18,422 bases of DNA from Chlorobiales bacterium (GTDB lineage: Bacteria; Bacteroidota; Chlorobiia; Chlorobiales; Chlorobiaceae). The translations under genes were made by a program, and so were the position numbers. Under the pieces are notes generated by a model that was not told the origin of the DNA, did not search any database, and saw only the letters and a list, made by a program, of their open reading frames with translations. Shown here one piece after another: positions 16,885 through 18,422 of the stretch; position 1 is the stretch's first letter; every line of letters begins with the position of its first letter. The stretch lies in NCBI GenBank assembly GCA_022360355.1, contig JAKSCY010000071.1, forward strand, positions 1 through 18,422, in the 5' to 3' direction.

Positions 16885-16915
16885 TGATGGTATGTGGGTT
16901 ATAAAAAAATGTGGA

Positions 16916-16925
16916 CCTGTTACCT
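16916..16925 (+). repeat. Intergenic 10-mer CCTGTTACCT, copy 3
   Basis: Part of a degenerate ACCTGTT-ACCTCTT-AC heptamer pair (16915-16930) in the 48-base gap between the GlmU-like gene and trpG. Read on the transcribed strand it is AGGTAACAGG, 31 bases upstream of the trpG ATG. Confidence 0.5.
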
Positions 16926-16932
16926 CTTACAA

Positions 16933-18186
16933 TCACACTGACGCTTTTCCTCCCTGCTCAAGGGTTGCAACATAACGGAACATTGCCTCATACGCTGCAC
17001 TCATCTTTATATTTCTGCGGGCCATGACAATCCGCGCGGTCTCGAGAGCCTTTTCCGTATCATAGTGCTGAACACCTGCCCCCGGACCTCCCCATGAAAA
17101 GGAAGGTATGTATTTTGGAGGAAATCCGTTGCCGAAAATATTGGCAGAAGTACCGGCAACGGTGCCGGTATTGAACATTGAATTAATCGAGCATTTGGTA
17201 TGCTCTCCCATCAGTAACCCGAGAAACTGCTCACCGGTTCGGATCTCCCTGTTTTCGATCATGAGCCTGACTTTCCCGTAATTGTTCCTCAAATCCGAAG
17301 TGTTGGTACCCGCTCCAAGGTTACACCATGAAGATATATAGGAGTGACCGAGAAAACCATCATGCTGCTTGTTAACATAAGGCTCGATAATGGAATCCTC
17401 TATTTCTCCTCCCGTTCTGGAAACACTCCCGACAACAACATTACTGTGCAGGTTCGCTCCGGCCCTCACGCATACCGACTCACCGAGAAAAACATTTGTT
17501 GCAAGAACAGCAAGAGGCTCTACTACCACACCGGGACTCACAAAAACAAAGCCTGTTTCCGCGTCCAGAACAGCTCCCGGCTTGATTACAGCCCCCTCTC
17601 CGACAAATATGTTTCCGGGGTTCTCCAGTCCGGCACGAGGAGATACCCTGCCGGAGATCCTGCCCAGTTCAAGTGTTTCCGCTTCACGCTCAAGTTCTCC
17701 GGGATGAAAGGCAACCGGGTCCCAGATATTTCGCAGCAGCCTGAAACCTTCCGACTTGATTATCTCAGACTCCGAGATCAATCGTTCCGTATCGATATAA
17801 TCAGGTAGAAGCTTGTCGGGAGCCGCAACACTTGCCGCACTTCCCCTCGCAAAAACCAGGTCGTCACCTTGAAGTAAACACTGTCCGGGAGCAGGCGGAT
17901 TGTGTACCATAAGATCTGCAGCCCTTTTATCGCACAACAACCTTCCGTTTACCAGAAGAATATCATCCTCCATACCTCCCTTGTGACGAAACACAGGAAG
18001 GTGTTCACGGTAAACCGGTTCCAGATACCGCCGAAGATGACAGGAAAAAGCAACATCGGACCCAAGGTGGAAGCGAAACTTCTGCAAAATGGTCCTGCAT
18101 CCGGTATAAAGACCGTAAACAGGCTTGAAATGCACCAGCGGCTGAAACTCCTGAACCATCTCATCTTCGAATATGACGATCTGCAT
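16933..18186 (-). CDS. GlmU-like protein (alternative bacterial GlmU family, putative sugar nucleotidyltransferase)
   Basis: Resembles the Bacteroidota/Chlorobiota-type GlmU relative (I believe TIGR03991), thought to make UDP-N-acetylglucosamine for peptidoglycan and lipopolysaccharide. It has 417 residues. The C-terminal part (about 190-350) is a left-handed beta-helix of hexapeptide repeats. Its GHSYISSWCNLGAGTNTS (280-297), followed by a DLRNNYGK run, corresponds to the GlmU acetyltransferase block GHLSYxGDxxxGxxxNxGAGT. The N-terminal part (1-150) lacks the canonical nucleotidyltransferase loop LxxGxGTRM seen in true GlmU, so uridylyltransferase activity is not proved by sequence. The ATG start is 25 bases after the lipid-kinase stop and lacks a Shine-Dalgarno. 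It probably belongs to one operon with the kinase, trpG and LOG genes, though their functions are not obviously linked. Confidence 0.88.
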   Translation of the reverse strand: MQIVIFEDEMVQEFQPLVHFKPVYGLYTGCRTILQKFRFHLGSDVAFSCHLRRYLEPVYREHLPVFRHKGGMEDDILLVNGRLLCDKRAADLMVHNPPAPGQCLLQGDDLVFARGSAASVAAPDKLLPDYIDTERLISESEIIKSEGFRLLRNIWDPVAFHPGELEREAETLELGRISGRVSPRAGLENPGNIFVGEGAVIKPGAVLDAETGFVFVSPGVVVEPLAVLATNVFLGESVCVRAGANLHSNVVVGSVSRTGGEIEDSIIEPYVNKQHDGFLGHSYISSWCNLGAGTNTSDLRNNYGKVRLMIENREIRTGEQFLGLLMGEHTKCSINSMFNTGTVAGTSANIFGNGFPPKYIPSFSWGGPGAGVQHYDTEKALETARIVMARRNIKMSAAYEAMFRYVATLEQGGKASV

Positions 18187-18211
18187 ATCGTGTGGGTCGT
18201 TTCAGTTATTC

Positions 18212-18422
18212 TTAACGGAGTATTTTTATGGAAGCCGGCACACTTTCAATTCTGATTTTTCCACACATATCTTCAAACACTTCACCGTCCATGTGCATAA
18301 CCTCAGGCTCATGAAGCTCAAGCTCAACCGCCGTTACCTTGCTATAGATAACCTGAGGATCGAAGATCTGGGTTCCACGGGTATATTTCAAAGCGTATGT
18401 AATGAACCTTGCTTTTGGAACC
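18212..18422 (-). CDS. Diacylglycerol kinase-like lipid kinase (YegS/DagK), C-terminal end
   Basis: The window's right edge cuts this gene; only the last 70 codons are visible, ending at the TAA at 18212-18214. The tail reads TAVELELHEPEVMHMDGEVF, then EDMCGKIRIESVPASIKILR before the stop. The MDGE motif followed by a beta strand and a closing 'xIxVxPxxIxIL' segment is typical of the C-terminal domain of the DagK/YegS lipid kinase family, which phosphorylate lipids such as diacylglycerol at the membrane. The catalytic GGDGT domain would lie outside the window, so substrate and completeness are unknown. The GlmU-like gene starts 25 bases downstream. Confidence 0.75.
   Translation of the reverse strand, partial: VPKARFITYALKYTRGTQIFDPQVIYSKVTAVELELHEPEVMHMDGEVFEDMCGKIRIESVPASIKILR

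Noticed and set aside
16880..16891. ACCAT-TG-ATGGT repeat over the trpG start codon
   Set aside because: Too short with a two-base centre to form a hairpin; easily arises by chance around an ATG.
1..18422. Mobile elements, phage genes, CRISPR arrays, toxin-antitoxin or defence genes
   Set aside because: None seen; all genes are recognisable core functions with similar base composition and no target-site duplications or terminal repeats.

Overview
The window looks like a piece of a green sulfur bacterium chromosome (Chlorobiota, Chlorobiales; Chlorobium or Prosthecochloris type). That is inferred from the combination of genes rather than from a marker RNA: a bacillithiol cysteine-ligase homologue (BshC), the flavin-dependent thymidylate synthase ThyX, a Bacteroidota/Chlorobiota-type GlmU-like protein with a degenerate N-terminal half, a system II cytochrome c biogenesis pair (ResB plus CcsA) beside a three-domain DsbD, and a signal-peptide-bearing patatin fused to an Omp85 barrel. 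Start codons are often TTG or GTG and many genes lack a clear Shine-Dalgarno. I see no tRNA, rRNA, CRISPR array, insertion sequence, integrase or phage gene. It reads as ordinary vertically inherited core genome.

Layout. Positions 1-3229 hold valS (cut by the left edge) and clpP, both on the minus strand. A 425-base divergent spacer follows, with an A/T palindrome and a heptamer repeat. Next are thyX (plus) and accD (minus), whose 3' ends overlap by 16 bases. From a divergent promoter region after accD run three plus-strand genes: a 919-residue secreted patatin/Omp85 protein, surE and bshC; surE and bshC are 3 bases apart. From 10661 onward every gene is on the minus strand. The first block, read in transcription order, is a small HTH regulator, resB, ccsA and dsbD (15269 down to 10661). 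After a 308-base spacer, the second block in transcription order is a lipid kinase (cut by the right edge), a GlmU-like protein, trpG and a LOG-family protein (18422 down to 15578).

How the genes fit together. The HTH-resB-ccsA-dsbD block is a cytochrome c maturation cassette. ResB and CcsA move heme across the membrane and attach it. DsbD carries electrons outward to keep the apocytochrome CXXCH cysteines reduced. The regulator has a cysteine pattern that could sense metal or redox state. The other genes are housekeeping: tRNA charging, proteolysis, dTMP synthesis, fatty acid synthesis, nucleotide salvage, thiol synthesis, tryptophan or folate synthesis and envelope precursor synthesis.

No clearly undescribed system is visible. 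The points most worth a second look are a 10-base word (CCTGTTACCT) found in three separate intergenic spaces and, as far as I could scan, in no gene; the archaeal-like cysteine-bearing HTH protein leading the cytochrome c operon; the patatin-Omp85 fusion; and the GlmU-like protein with its missing nucleotidyltransferase loop.
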